NCBI RefSeq assembly: GCF_900105685.1 | Contig: NZ_LT629781.1 | Span: 3,162,001 to 3,226,000, forward strand | Source: Verrucomicrobium sp. GAS474 | GTDB taxonomy: Bacteria; Verrucomicrobiota; Verrucomicrobiia; Methylacidiphilales; GAS474 | Direction: 5' to 3' | DNA: 64,000 bases | In this document: piece by piece, positions 38,003 to 46,931 of the stretch | Layout of the letters: every line of letters starts with the position of its first letter | Position numbering within the stretch: the first letter of the stretch is position 1 | Made by a program: the position numbers and the translations under genes | The notes under the pieces: generated by a model | The model's input: the letters and a program-made list of their open reading frames with translations, nothing else | The model's database searches: none | Told to the model about the DNA's origin: nothing

Positions 38003-39790
38003 TCAAATGATGAGGTCGGGATAGGTCTTCTTCGCGAACTCGGCGAGACCCTTGACGATTTCGTCATGGGTCGAGGCCGCAAGGTAGGTCCGGGCGATCT
38101 CGGCGCATTCCTCGCGGTTGACGCTCTGGATCGCCTTCTTCACCCGGGGGACGGAGACGGAGCCCATGCTCAACTCGTCGATGCCGAGGCCGATGAGGAG
38201 GGGGGTGAGGAGGACGTCGCTCGCCATTTCGCCGCAGATGCCGGCCCAGATGCCGTTCTTGTGGGCTTCCTCGGCGACCCGCGCGATGAGGCGGAGGACG
38301 GCGGGATGGCACGGCTGATAGAGGGAGGCAACGCGCTCGTTGAGGCGGTCGACGGCCATCGTGTATTGGACGAGGTCGTTCGTCCCGATGCTGAAGAAGT
38401 CGACTTCCTTCGCGAGGATGTCGGCCGTGAGGGCCGCCGAGGGAACCTCGATCATGACGCCGATCTCGACCTTTTCCGGGACGGGGACGCCCTCGGCGCG
38501 GATCTCGGCGAGGGCCTCGAGGAACAGGGCCTTCGAGCGGCGGATCTCGGCGATGTCGCTGACCATCGGGAACATGACCCGGACGTTCCCCTCGACGCTG
38601 GCGCGGGCGATGGCGCGGAGCTGGGTCTTGAAGACGTCGAGGCGGTCGAGGCAGAGGCGGATGCCGCGCCAGCCGAGGAAGGGATTGGCCTCGGGCTCGT
38701 CCCCGGTGATGAGGACGGCGGCCTTGTCGCCGCCGACGTCGAGGGTGCGGATGATGATCGAATGGGGCTTCGCGGTCTGCGCGGCCTTGCGGTAGACCTC
38801 GCACTGCTCCTCCTCGCCCGGGAGGTCGTTGCGGTTGATGAAGAGGAACTCGGTGCGGTAGAGGCCGATCCCCTCGGCGCCGCTCTCCGCGACGTGGGGG
38901 AAGTCCTCCGGCAGCTCGACGTTGGCCGAGATGATGACGCGGTGGCCGTCCCTCGTCGCCGCGAGGGTGTCCCGCAGGGTGTCGAGCTGCTCCTCGACGC
39001 GGTGGCGGCGCTCCTCCATCTGCCCGTACTCGAACTTCGTCTGCTCGTTCGGCAGAAGGATGAGGAGGCCGGTGATGCCGTCGAGCAGCACCTCCATGCC
39101 GTTCTCGATCTGGTCGACGACGTCGCGCAGACCGACGACGGCGGGGATGTTCAGGGAGCGGGCGATGATCGCCGCGTGGGACATCCGGTTCCCCTGCTCC
39201 GTGGCGAAGCCGAGAAGGGCGGAGCGATCGGTCGCCATGAGATCGGTGAGGCTCAGGGCGTCGGCGACGACGATGCAGGGCTGGGAGATCTCGACCCCGG
39301 CCTCGCCCGGCGCGCGGAGGTTCTGGAGGACGCGGCGACTGACGTCGTGGATGTCCTCGGCCCGCTCGCGGAGGTAATCGTCCTCGAGGGCGAGCATCTG
39401 GTCGGCCAGGCTGCTGGTGATGTCCTGGTAGACGGCCTCGACGGAGATGAGCTTCTCGGCGAGCTTCGCCTTCACGCCCTGGAGGATCGTGGGGTCCTCG
39501 ACGACGAGGAGGTGGGCCTCGAAGATGGCGGCCTCGGCCTTGCCGACCGAGGTGGCGAGGCGTTCCTGGGCCTCGAGGATCTGCTGGCGGGTGCGGAGGA
39601 GGGCGACTTCGAGTCGCTCCAGCTCGGCGGGAATCTTGTCGGCCGTGATCGGACGGCGGCGGATGTTGGGGCGGTTCTGCCTCAGCAGGAGAACCGGGCC
39701 GGTGGCGATCCCCGGGGAGCCGGGAATGCCTTGAAATCGAGTCTCGGTGGCAACCTTGTTTGTTTCGCGTTGCACACTCTTTGAGGCCAT
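38003..39790 (-). CDS. ptsI: PTS enzyme I (phosphoenolpyruvate-protein phosphotransferase)
   Basis: Enzyme I of 595 residues; it autophosphorylates from PEP and passes phosphate to HPr. The phospho-His is H205. The loop before it usually reads GGxTSH; here it is GNRMSHAAIIAR, which keeps the His but changes the neighbours. The PEP-binding barrel has GLYRTEFLF, FPMVSDI, FFSIGTNDLVQY and the Cys in ICGEM. It follows ptsH by 15 bases. No EII genes are in the window, so the system may be mainly regulatory (inference). Confidence 0.95.
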   Translation of the reverse strand: MASKSVQRETNKVATETRFQGIPGSPGIATGPVLLLRQNRPNIRRRPITADKIPAELERLEVALLRTRQQILEAQERLATSVGKAEAAIFEAHLLVVEDPTILQGVKAKLAEKLISVEAVYQDITSSLADQMLALEDDYLRERAEDIHDVSRRVLQNLRAPGEAGVEISQPCIVVADALSLTDLMATDRSALLGFATEQGNRMSHAAIIARSLNIPAVVGLRDVVDQIENGMEVLLDGITGLLILLPNEQTKFEYGQMEERRHRVEEQLDTLRDTLAATRDGHRVIISANVELPEDFPHVAESGAEGIGLYRTEFLFINRNDLPGEEEQCEVYRKAAQTAKPHSIIIRTLDVGGDKAAVLITGDEPEANPFLGWRGIRLCLDRLDVFKTQLRAIARASVEGNVRVMFPMVSDIAEIRRSKALFLEALAEIRAEGVPVPEKVEIGVMIEVPSAALTADILAKEVDFFSIGTNDLVQYTMAVDRLNERVASLYQPCHPAVLRLIARVAEEAHKNGIWAGICGEMASDVLLTPLLIGLGIDELSMGSVSVPRVKKAIQSVNREECAEIARTYLAASTHDEIVKGLAEFAKKTYPDLII

Positions 39791-39805
39791 CCTCGGGGAG
39801 TCTGT

Positions 39806-40114
39806 TTACTCCTCGTCGAATTTGCGAGAAATAATTTCCTCGATATCCTTGAGGGCGTTGGCGGCGTCGTCGCCGACGGCAGTCAGCTTCAGGCGGGAGC
39901 CGCAACCGGCGGCGAGGAGCATGAGGCCCATGATGCTCTTGCCGTTCACCTCTTCGCCGTCCTTTTCGACGATGAGATCGGCGCTGAATTTGTTGGCAAC
40001 ACGGACGAACATCGCCGCAGGGCGGGCGTGCATGCCGAGTTTATTGAGGATCACGACTTCGCGCGTGATTTTTGCCCCTCCGGCCTCGCCTTTTTTTGCT
40101 GCAACGCTGCTCAT
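39806..40114 (-). CDS. ptsH: Phosphocarrier protein HPr
   Basis: HPr of 102 residues, about 15 longer than usual because of an Ala/Lys/Gly-rich N-terminal extension. The phospho-His is H29 in GMHARPAA. The regulatory Ser is S60 in NGKSIMGLM, the site HPr kinase modifies. It lies between hprK (125-base gap) and ptsI (15-base gap). Presence of both His and Ser sites agrees with the HprK gene in the same run. Confidence 0.96.
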   Translation of the reverse strand: MSSVAAKKGEAGGAKITREVVILNKLGMHARPAAMFVRVANKFSADLIVEKDGEEVNGKSIMGLMLLAAGCGSRLKLTAVGDDAANALKDIEEIISRKFDEE

Positions 40115-40132
40115 CGTTCTCTTGCCTCAAAT

Positions 40133-40148
40133 AAACGTAAAAACGTTT
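40133..40148. repeat. Perfect inverted repeat upstream of ptsH
   Basis: AAACGT-AAAA-ACGTTT, six-base perfect arms around four bases, 19 bases before the ptsH start in an AT-rich gap of 125 bases. It could be an operator for ptsH-ptsI or a weak hairpin after hprK; there is no clear T run in the reading direction. Confidence 0.5.
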
Positions 40149-40239
40149 CTTAAATTGTTACTCCACCCACGGTTGATGTCATTTCGCCCGGTTTAACCAA
40201 TAAAATCCACCCCTTTTTTTACCCAGACCCCATTTTTCG

Positions 40240-41286
40240 TTACTTTTCCCGGTTCCGCATCACCGCGAGCAGCCGCTCGTTAAATTCCAAGGCCGAATTT
40301 TGGCCCATGCTACGCAATTTCTGGTCGCACGCGGCGACTTCGACCAGCGTCGCCAGATCCCTTCCCGGCCTCACAGGGATGGTGACATGGGGTACTTTGA
40401 TTTGCAAGATTTCATAGTAGTCCTGGTCGAGGCCGATCCGGTCGATCTCCAGCTCCGGCGTCCACTCGGCCAGGGTCACCACGAGGTCGAGGCGCTTCTC
40501 AAGACGTATCCCTCTCACCCCGAATAAATTAGCAACATTGATGATCCCGATCCCGCGCACTTCCATATGGAAGCGGGTGATCTCCGTCGAGGTGCCGACC
40601 AGTTCGCGGTTTTCGAGGCACCGGATGCGGGTGATATCGTCGGCCACGAGGCTGTGGCCGCGATCGAGGAGGGAGAGGACGCACTCGCTCTTGCCGACGC
40701 CGCTCTTGCCCCGGATCAGGATGCCGATGCCCTGGATGTCGACCATGCTGCCGTGCTGCGTCGCCTGGGGGGCGAAATCGATCTCGAGGCAGATCGTCGC
40801 CGCGTTGATGAGGCGCATCGTCGTCAGCGGGCTCTGGAAGACCGAGATTTCGGCCGACTCGGCCTCCTCGAGGATCATCTTCGGCGGCTTGATGTCCCGC
40901 GCCAGCATGAGGCAGGGGATGCCGTGGCGGAACATCTCGCGGATCCGCTCGCGTCCCTCCTCCTGCGGGAGGGACTTCAGATAGGAGGTCTCGCTGCTGC
41001 CGATGACCTGGACGCGGTTGCTCGCGAAATACTTGAAATAACCGGCGAGGCCGAGGCCGGGACGGTTCACCGATCCCTCGCGGATGAAACGCTGGAGGCC
41101 GCCCGCGCCGGCGAGGAGCTTCAGCTGCAGCGTGTCCGCGTGCTGGGTGTAGAATTGGCCGACGGTGACCTGGGGGATCTGGCTTTTCGTGAGGGGGGTC
41201 GGTTTGTCCGATTTCCCCGATTTTCCTGATTTCCCCTGGTTCCCCGAAGAGGAGCCCGAACCCTTGCGGGAAGCCGATGGTGCCAT
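40240..41286 (-). CDS. hprK: HPr kinase/phosphorylase
   Basis: Bifunctional enzyme that phosphorylates or dephosphorylates the regulatory Ser of HPr, 348 residues. A Ser/Gly/Lys-rich N-terminal tail (about 1-30) precedes the normal N-domain. The kinase domain has the HGSMVDI catalytic His (H178), Walker A GKSGVGKS (193-200), ADD (D216/D217) and the family signature MEVRGIGIINVANLFG. All expected residues are present. It lies 19 bases after pabB and upstream of ptsH-ptsI. Confidence 0.96.
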   Translation of the reverse strand: MAPSASRKGSGSSSGNQGKSGKSGKSDKPTPLTKSQIPQVTVGQFYTQHADTLQLKLLAGAGGLQRFIREGSVNRPGLGLAGYFKYFASNRVQVIGSSETSYLKSLPQEEGRERIREMFRHGIPCLMLARDIKPPKMILEEAESAEISVFQSPLTTMRLINAATICLEIDFAPQATQHGSMVDIQGIGILIRGKSGVGKSECVLSLLDRGHSLVADDITRIRCLENRELVGTSTEITRFHMEVRGIGIINVANLFGVRGIRLEKRLDLVVTLAEWTPELEIDRIGLDQDYYEILQIKVPHVTIPVRPGRDLATLVEVAACDQKLRSMGQNSALEFNERLLAVMRNREK

Positions 41287-41305
41287 CCTTCGCTAGATAA
41301 TCCGT

Positions 41306-42511
41306 TTATCGCCGCGTGGCCAGACTATTATTGCGGGAGCCCGGCGCGTCGGCCTGGGCCAGCCGCTCGTGGTAGGCCTCGACGGCGAGGCGGAGGCCGC
41401 GCGACTTGTGGAGCGTCTCCTCGTATTCGCGGAGGGGATCGGAATCGGCGGTGATGCCGCTGCCGACGTGGAACTGGAGCCCCTCCCCCTCGTGGATCAT
41501 GGTGCGGATCGCCATGGAGAAGGCGGCGTCCCCGTTGAAGCCGATCCAGCCGATCGCCCCGGTGTAGAGGCCGCGCGGCACCGGTTCCAGCTCGGCGATG
41601 ATTTCCATCGCCCGCCGCTTCGGCGCGCCGGTGATCGAGCCGCCGGGGAAGCAGGCGGAGATCGCCGCGATCGGGTCGACCCCCTCGCGCACCAGTCCCT
41701 CGACGGTCGAGACGAGGTGGTAGACCTGCGGATAGCTTTCCAGCCGGAGGAGATCGGTGACCGAGACGGTCCCGTACTCGCAGATCCGGCCGAGGTCGTT
41801 GCGCTCCAGATCGGTGATCATGACGAGCTCGGCCTGTTCCTTCGGGTCGGTGATCAGCTCGTAGGCGAGCTGCCGGTCGCGCAAGGGATCGCGGTCCCGG
41901 GGACGGGTCCCCTTGATCGGCTTCGTGACGATGCGGCGGCCGTCGAGGCGGAGGAAGAGCTCGGGCGAGGCGCAGAGGATCGAGGCGTCGCCCGATTCGA
42001 GGAAGGCCGCGCCGGGGGCGGGGCTCCGCTCCATGAGGCACTCGAAGAGCAGGTAGGGATTCCCCCGGAAAGGGGTGCGGAAGCGGTGGGTGAGGTTGAT
42101 CTGGTAGATGTCCCCCTGCGCGATGTATTCCTGGGCCGTCCGCACCCGGGCGGCGAAGGCCTCCGCGTCGAGGTCGGAAACCCAGTCCGTCGGCAGCGCC
42201 GCCCCGGCGGGGAAGAGGCCCCGGCGGGCCTTCCATTGGGGATTGTTCTCCGCGGCGGGGACGACCTCGATCTCGGGATAGATGCCGAAGCGGAAGGAGC
42301 CGTCGTAGCGGAAGCAGCCGACGGCGCCGCCCGCCGGATGGGGCCGGTCGGCCCGGCTGCCGTGGGGGTTCCGCGAGGCCGCCCGGGCGAGGGCCTCCCG
42401 CAGGCGCGGCCAATCGGCGGCCTCCCCCTCGATCACCTCGACCGGATTGGCTCCCTGGTAGAGAACGCCGGGGACGTTCCAGGAGTTGAGGGAGAAGAAG
42501 TCGGAAGGCAT
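41306..42511 (-). CDS. pabB: Aminodeoxychorismate synthase component I
   Basis: Chorismate-using enzyme of the ADC/anthranilate synthase family, 401 residues from the ATG at 42511 (AAGGGA upstream; a TTG six codons earlier is possible). KPIKGTRPR has the Lys that marks PabB rather than TrpE, which has Ala there. GDIYQINLT, LERNDLGR and CFPGGSITGAPK are further family motifs. The N-terminal domain is short. No pabA or pabC is adjacent, so the glutaminase partner is encoded elsewhere. Position between the M16 peptidase and hprK has no clear metabolic logic. Confidence 0.93.
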   Translation of the reverse strand: MPSDFFSLNSWNVPGVLYQGANPVEVIEGEAADWPRLREALARAASRNPHGSRADRPHPAGGAVGCFRYDGSFRFGIYPEIEVVPAAENNPQWKARRGLFPAGAALPTDWVSDLDAEAFAARVRTAQEYIAQGDIYQINLTHRFRTPFRGNPYLLFECLMERSPAPGAAFLESGDASILCASPELFLRLDGRRIVTKPIKGTRPRDRDPLRDRQLAYELITDPKEQAELVMITDLERNDLGRICEYGTVSVTDLLRLESYPQVYHLVSTVEGLVREGVDPIAAISACFPGGSITGAPKRRAMEIIAELEPVPRGLYTGAIGWIGFNGDAAFSMAIRTMIHEGEGLQFHVGSGITADSDPLREYEETLHKSRGLRLAVEAYHERLAQADAPGSRNNSLATRR

Positions 42512-42530
42512 GGCGTTCCCTTCTTCCAAC

Positions 42531-43832
42531 CTACCGCGATGGAACGGAGGCCGCCAGCTTCGCCAGCGCTTCCTTCGTCACGCCGGGGCCGACCGAGGCG
42601 ATGGCGAGGTTCCGGGGCACGAAGAGCGAGGCGGCGACCTGCTGGACTTCCTCCCGCGTCACCGCGGCGATCCGGGCCTCGACCTCGCGGGGAGTGAGGA
42701 CCTTCCCGTAGCCGATCATCCCCTCCCCGGCCCACATCATCTGGTTGGACGTGCTCTCGAGGCCCATGTAGGTCTGCCCGACGACGTAATCCCGCGCCCG
42801 GCGGAGTTCGGCGGCGGAGGGAGGCTTCGCCACGATCTCGGCGAGGGTCTGGAGGATGAGGCCCAGGGCCCGCTCGGTCTTCTCGTTCTCGACCCCGGCG
42901 AGGACGGAGAAGCTCCCCGTGTCATGATAATAGGAAATCTGGCTGGCGATCGAGTAGGCGAGGCCGTGGCGCTCCCGGATCCGCTGGAAGAGCCGCGAGC
43001 TCATGTTCTCCCCGACGATGACGGAGAGCATCTTCGCCGCATAGCGGGAGGGATCGTGGCGGGAGCCGCCCCGGAAGCCGAGGGCGATGTGGGTCTGCTC
43101 GATCCCCTTCTCGAGCGCCGAGACGCGGGAAGCCATCGCCTCTGCCTTGCCGCCCGGCTTGAACAGCGCGCTGGCGGGCAGGGAGAAGCGGGCCGCCGCG
43201 CCACCGCCCTTCCGCCTGCCGAGGTGGGAGAGGACCTCGGGCAGCGTCGTCCGTCCGGCGACGGTCACCGTCATCCGGGAGGGGGCGCAGTACCGCTCCC
43301 GGCAGCCGACGAGGTCGGCCCGGGAGAGGCGGGAGACCGAGGCCCGCGTCCCGGTGATCGGCCGTCCGAGGGCGCTCCCGGGCCAGAGGAGGGCATTGAG
43401 CCGCTCCTGGACCAGCTGCGAGGGCTGGTCGTCATACATCTTGATCTCCTCGAGGATCACGCCGCGCTCGCGCTCGACCTCCTCCGGGGCGAAGAGGGAG
43501 CCGTCGACCATGTCGAGGAGGACGTCGAAGAGGAGCGCCAGGCGGGAGGCCGGGGCGGCGGCGTGGTAGCAGGTCATCTCCTCCGAGGTGAAGGCGTTGA
43601 GGTACCCGCCGACCCCCTCGACCGCCTCGGAGATCTGGCGCGCGGTGCGCCGCTTTGTCCCCTTGAAGAAGAGGTGCTCGATGAAGTGGAGGGCGCCGGA
43701 AAGGCGGGCCGCCTCGTGGCGGCTGCCGACGGGGAACCAGAGGCCGACGCAGACGCTCTCCACCTGGGTCATCTCGGAGACGACGACCGGGATGCCGCCC
43801 GCCGAGAGGGTCGACTGGAAGACCATGCCCAT
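42531..43832 (-). CDS. M16 family zinc peptidase (processing-peptidase-like)
   Basis: Protein of 433 residues with the inverted zinc motif HFIEH (H-x-x-E-H) near residue 49 and the distal Glu in ERGVILEEI. The C-terminal M16 half has GLAYSIAS and the QTYMGLEST segment. Both catalytic and structural halves are present in one chain, as in bacterial PqqL/YmxG-type peptidases. No signal peptide, so cytoplasmic or membrane-associated. It follows lptE by seven bases. Confidence 0.92.
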   Translation of the reverse strand: MGMVFQSTLSAGGIPVVVSEMTQVESVCVGLWFPVGSRHEAARLSGALHFIEHLFFKGTKRRTARQISEAVEGVGGYLNAFTSEEMTCYHAAAPASRLALLFDVLLDMVDGSLFAPEEVERERGVILEEIKMYDDQPSQLVQERLNALLWPGSALGRPITGTRASVSRLSRADLVGCRERYCAPSRMTVTVAGRTTLPEVLSHLGRRKGGGAAARFSLPASALFKPGGKAEAMASRVSALEKGIEQTHIALGFRGGSRHDPSRYAAKMLSVIVGENMSSRLFQRIRERHGLAYSIASQISYYHDTGSFSVLAGVENEKTERALGLILQTLAEIVAKPPSAAELRRARDYVVGQTYMGLESTSNQMMWAGEGMIGYGKVLTPREVEARIAAVTREEVQQVAASLFVPRNLAIASVGPGVTKEALAKLAASVPSR

Positions 43833-43839
43833 CTTTCGC

Positions 43840-44361
43840 CTACCAGCCCTCGACGACGAGGGCGACGATGCGCTTGGCCAGATCCTGCTCGGCGATCGGC
43901 AGGGCCTGACGCTCCGCCTCGACCTGATCGCGCCCGACGAAGTAGGAATTGACCCCGCTGACCTCGGCGTTGTCGACGATCTTCTTCCCCGTCCGGCGGT
44001 TGACGCAGGTGACGCGGGCGGAGACCGAGATCTTCAGCTGCGTCGTCGAGGAGACGTCGAGGTACTCGGTCTGCATCTGCTCCCGCCCGATGCTGACGAT
44101 GGTCACGGTGAGTTCGGCATCGGCGGCGTTCGTCCCGGAGGTCTTCAGCGTCCCCTCCTGGTCGAAGGCGCGGATGATCGCCGAGGTCGTCGGGACATCC
44201 ATCCCCGGCTCGAGCGTCGCGTTGTGGATCACCGGGACGTAGATCGTCGAGACGCCCTGGATGTTCTTCCCCCCGACGCTGCCGACGCGGTACCCGGCGC
44301 AGCCGCCCAGGCCCAAAGCCAACATCAGCGCGGCGCAAGGCGCGATCAGGGAGGCCTTCAT
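43840..44361 (-). CDS. lptE: LptE-like LPS-assembly lipoprotein
   Basis: Protein of 173 residues with a lipoprotein signal (ALGLGGC, Cys at about residue 21), followed by GYRVG, as in LptE-family proteins. The core pattern IYVPVIHNATLEPGMD matches the segment typical of divergent LptE (DUF-type) lipoproteins, and basic residues alternate in the later beta strands. In the family it plugs the LptD barrel in the outer membrane. Start and stop overlap as TGATG with the BamD-like gene, so the two are translationally coupled. Confidence 0.85.
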   Translation of the reverse strand: MKASLIAPCAALMLALGLGGCAGYRVGSVGGKNIQGVSTIYVPVIHNATLEPGMDVPTTSAIIRAFDQEGTLKTSGTNAADAELTVTIVSIGREQMQTEYLDVSSTTQLKISVSARVTCVNRRTGKKIVDNAEVSGVNSYFVGRDQVEAERQALPIAEQDLAKRIVALVVEGW

Positions 44362-45440
44362 CAGTTCGCCTCCCCGACGGGATTGAGGACCGGCGAGCCG
44401 ACGGAGGGGGCCGCGGGCGAGGGAGCGGGCGGCGCGGCCTCCCCTCCCGTCGGCATCGGCACGTCGGTGGTCCCGGCACCGACGAGGGGCCGGAGCTGCT
44501 CGACCTTCTTGCGGGCTTCCTTCGCCTGCGCCGAGTCGGGGTTCCGCTGGATCACGTCGTTGTAATAGATGTAGGCCGCCTTGTATTGCTTATCCTTCTC
44601 GTAGAAGCGGGCGATGTTGAAGCTCCCCTGCGTCTCCTTCCCCTTGAGGAGGGCGATGTGGGTGTTCGCGGCGGCGACCTTCTCGCTGTTCGGGTAACGG
44701 ACGATGAAGTCCTCGAAGGCCTCGATCGCCTTCTGCGCGGCACTCTGGTCGTACTCGGGCTCGCGGGAGGCGATGTACCAGGCGTAGCCGATCTGGTACT
44801 GGGCGTCGGTGGCGACGGGATGGCCGGGATACTTGTCGAGGATCTTCGTGTAGGAGGCGACGGCGTCGGGGAATTTCTTCTGCTTTTCCCGCGCCAGGCC
44901 GATCTTGAACTGGGCCTCGGCGGCATGCTCGCCGTAGGGAGCGGCCTTGATGATGTTCTCGAAGATCTCGGCGGTGCGGTCCATCGAGGGGCCGAGCGGG
45001 ATCCGCATGAGGCGCTGCGGCTCGCCCGCGAGGTAAAGGTTCCCGATGGCGAATTCCCGGTCGAGGGCCTGCTCGAAGAAGGTGCTGGCCGGGTACTTCT
45101 GGATCATCTTCTGGTAGGCCTTGTAGGCGTTCCAGAAGTCGGCCTTTTTCTCGAGGCAGAAGCCGATCTTGAACTGGGCCTCGGGGGCGAAGAACGAGAG
45201 CGGCCACTTGCGGACGAGGATGCGGTAGGCCTTCAGGGCGTCGTCGAACTTCTGATCGGCCTCGAGCTTCTTCGCGATCTCGAGCTGGTCGCGGGAACTC
45301 GACGCCGAAAGGCCCGCGCCGGAGCTCTCGTCGACCCAGCCCTCGCCGGAACGCCACACCAGGGCCGCGCCGGCCGGTACGGGAAAAGAGAGCGCGGCAC
45401 CGAGGCCCAGCAAGGCGAACAGGAGAAAACGACGACCCAT
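44361..45440 (-). CDS. BamD-like TPR outer-membrane assembly protein lacking a lipobox
   Basis: Protein of 359 residues with a signal peptide (FLLFALLGLGAALSFPVPAGA). TPR units follow from about 50 to 300, with the BamD-type helices (FDDALKAYRILVRKWPLS, AAEAQFKIG, FEDFIVRYPNSEK). A Pro/Ala-rich tail closes the chain. Unlike classical BamD there is no lipobox cysteine after the signal, so it would be soluble or otherwise anchored. It is the first gene of the minus-strand run with lptE, M16 and pabB. Confidence 0.88.
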   Translation of the reverse strand: MGRRFLLFALLGLGAALSFPVPAGAALVWRSGEGWVDESSGAGLSASSSRDQLEIAKKLEADQKFDDALKAYRILVRKWPLSFFAPEAQFKIGFCLEKKADFWNAYKAYQKMIQKYPASTFFEQALDREFAIGNLYLAGEPQRLMRIPLGPSMDRTAEIFENIIKAAPYGEHAAEAQFKIGLAREKQKKFPDAVASYTKILDKYPGHPVATDAQYQIGYAWYIASREPEYDQSAAQKAIEAFEDFIVRYPNSEKVAAANTHIALLKGKETQGSFNIARFYEKDKQYKAAYIYYNDVIQRNPDSAQAKEARKKVEQLRPLVGAGTTDVPMPTGGEAAPPAPSPAAPSVGSPVLNPVGEAN

Positions 45441-45606
45441 CGCGGAAACCTAGAGAGCGTTGCCCAATTATACAAGGCGGCGTTTAGAGCTCCCCCATCC
45501 GCTTCTTTTTCATTTTAAAAACAGGATGAAAAAATGAGAATTCGATAAACAAAATAGCTCTTATTGCGTTGACAACTTTTAGGCAAAGGGGAGCATCGTT
45601 CCTCCA

Positions 45607-46011
45607 ATGAAAAAACTCATTGCTTCCTCTCTCCTCGTGGCATTCTGCGCCTTCGCCCCCGCCTTCTCCGCCTCCGCTGCGTGCGACGCGGGCAAGTGCA
45701 CCGCCCCCGAAGGCAACAAGTGGCACCTGACCACCGTGAAGTGGATCAAGGCCAACGAGAATGACCTCGACCGCGACGACACCAAGGTCGCCATCATCGG
45801 CAAGGTCACCGCAAAGCACAACGACCACGTCTACTTCTTCACCGACGAGGACGGCGGCAAGATCCAGCTCGACAGCGACATCGACCTCCCCGTCGGCAAG
45901 ACGATCGTCATCCGCGGCCGCGTCGACCAGGCCTTCCTCCACATCGGGCCGCTCGAAATCAACGTCGATAGCTGGCGCAACATCGGCAAGCTCGGCGAAG
46001 TCCTCAAGTAG
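45607..46011 (+). CDS. Secreted bacterial OB-fold (BOF, YgiW/YdeI-type) protein
   Basis: Protein of 134 residues with a signal peptide (ending SASA around 24) and one OB-fold. The pattern KVTAKHNDHVYFFTDEDGGKI, LPVGKTIVIRGRVD and LEINVDSW matches the small periplasmic BOF family involved in stress tolerance. Two Cys follow the signal (ACDAGKC), a possible disulfide. A TTGACA at 45569-45574 may be its -35 element, but no good -10 is visible. It is followed by a strong terminator. Confidence 0.85.
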   Translation: MKKLIASSLLVAFCAFAPAFSASAACDAGKCTAPEGNKWHLTTVKWIKANENDLDRDDTKVAIIGKVTAKHNDHVYFFTDEDGGKIQLDSDIDLPVGKTIVIRGRVDQAFLHIGPLEINVDSWRNIGKLGEVLK

Positions 46012-46030
46012 CCTTCGCGTCCTTCCCAAG

Positions 46031-46064
46031 AAAAACGCCGCTCCCCCCGGAGCGGCGTTTTTTT
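46031..46064. terminator. Bidirectional intrinsic terminator between convergent genes
   Basis: Ten-base perfect arms ACGCCGCTCC (46035-46044) and GGAGCGGCGT (46049-46058) enclose a CCCC loop, with A-run before and T-run after (46031-46034, 46059-46064). It serves the OB-fold gene and, on the other strand, the reductase gene ending at 46089. Confidence 0.9.
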
Positions 46065-46088
46065 GCGTCTCAATACCGTTCTGCCGTT

Positions 46089-46931
46089 CTAGACCTTCGG
46101 CCGTTCGAGCAGCCGGATGAGGGAGATGAAGTCGTCGTCGGAGAACCCCCTCCCCGTCCCGGCCTCGTAGACTTCGAGGAGCCGTTCGAGGAGCGGGAAG
46201 TGGCGGCGTCCGGCGACGGTCTTCGCCTGCCGGAGATCCTTGTACATGTGCTTCAGGGAGAATTGGGGCGCGAAGTCCTCCTCCCGGATCAGCCGTTCCT
46301 TCAGCGCCACGATGCCCGAGTTCGAGACATTGAGCTTCAGCGCGGAGAAGTAGACCTCGTCGGCGATTCCCGCCGAGCGGGCGAGGGAAAGGCTTTCGCA
46401 CAGGGTCTGCGCCACCCCGGCGATGTTCAGGTTCATCGCCAGCTTCAGCGCCGAGGCCGCCCCGATCCCGCCGATGGGCAGGATCGCCTTCGAGAGGCGC
46501 TGCAGCACGGGCCGGGCCGCCTCGATCACCGCGTCGTCGCCACCGATGTAATAGACCGTCTCCCGCTTTTCCGCCGCCGGCTTGCTGCCGGTGAAGGGAC
46601 AGTCGAGGAACGAGGCACCCGTCGCGCGCACCTTCGCCTCCGCCTCATGGACGGCCTCGGGCGTGATGGTGCTCGACTGGATTACGATCTGGCCCGGCTT
46701 CAGGACGGGGACGATCGCGTCGATCACCCCGCCGACCGCCGACGCGTCGGAGACGACGACGATCACGTGGGTCGCCCCCCGCGCCGCGTCGGCAGCCTCG
46801 GCGACGACGTGGGGCCGATCCTTTTTCGTCCGGTTCCACAGCGCCAGCGGGACGCCGTCGGCCTCGAGGTTCTTCGCCCACGCCTCGCCGATGATTCCGA
46901 GGCCTAAAATCGCTACCTTCGTTTCGCTCAT
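46089..46931 (-). CDS. NAD(P)-dependent beta-hydroxyacid dehydrogenase (HIBADH/6PGDH family)
   Basis: Protein of 280 residues from the ATG at 46931 (MSETKVAILGLGIIGEAWA); in-frame sequence upstream is unlikely to be translated. The N-terminal Rossmann fold has GLGIIG, the NRTKK loop suggests NADP use, and TGSKPAAEK resembles the TGSKPAAE segment of glyoxylate/succinic semialdehyde reductases. The catalytic Lys lies in GIGAASALKLAMNLN. Substrate is probably a small beta-hydroxyacid or semialdehyde. No operon partner. Confidence 0.9.
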   Translation of the reverse strand: MSETKVAILGLGIIGEAWAKNLEADGVPLALWNRTKKDRPHVVAEAADAARGATHVIVVVSDASAVGGVIDAIVPVLKPGQIVIQSSTITPEAVHEAEAKVRATGASFLDCPFTGSKPAAEKRETVYYIGGDDAVIEAARPVLQRLSKAILPIGGIGAASALKLAMNLNIAGVAQTLCESLSLARSAGIADEVYFSALKLNVSNSGIVALKERLIREEDFAPQFSLKHMYKDLRQAKTVAGRRHFPLLERLLEVYEAGTGRGFSDDDFISLIRLLERPKV

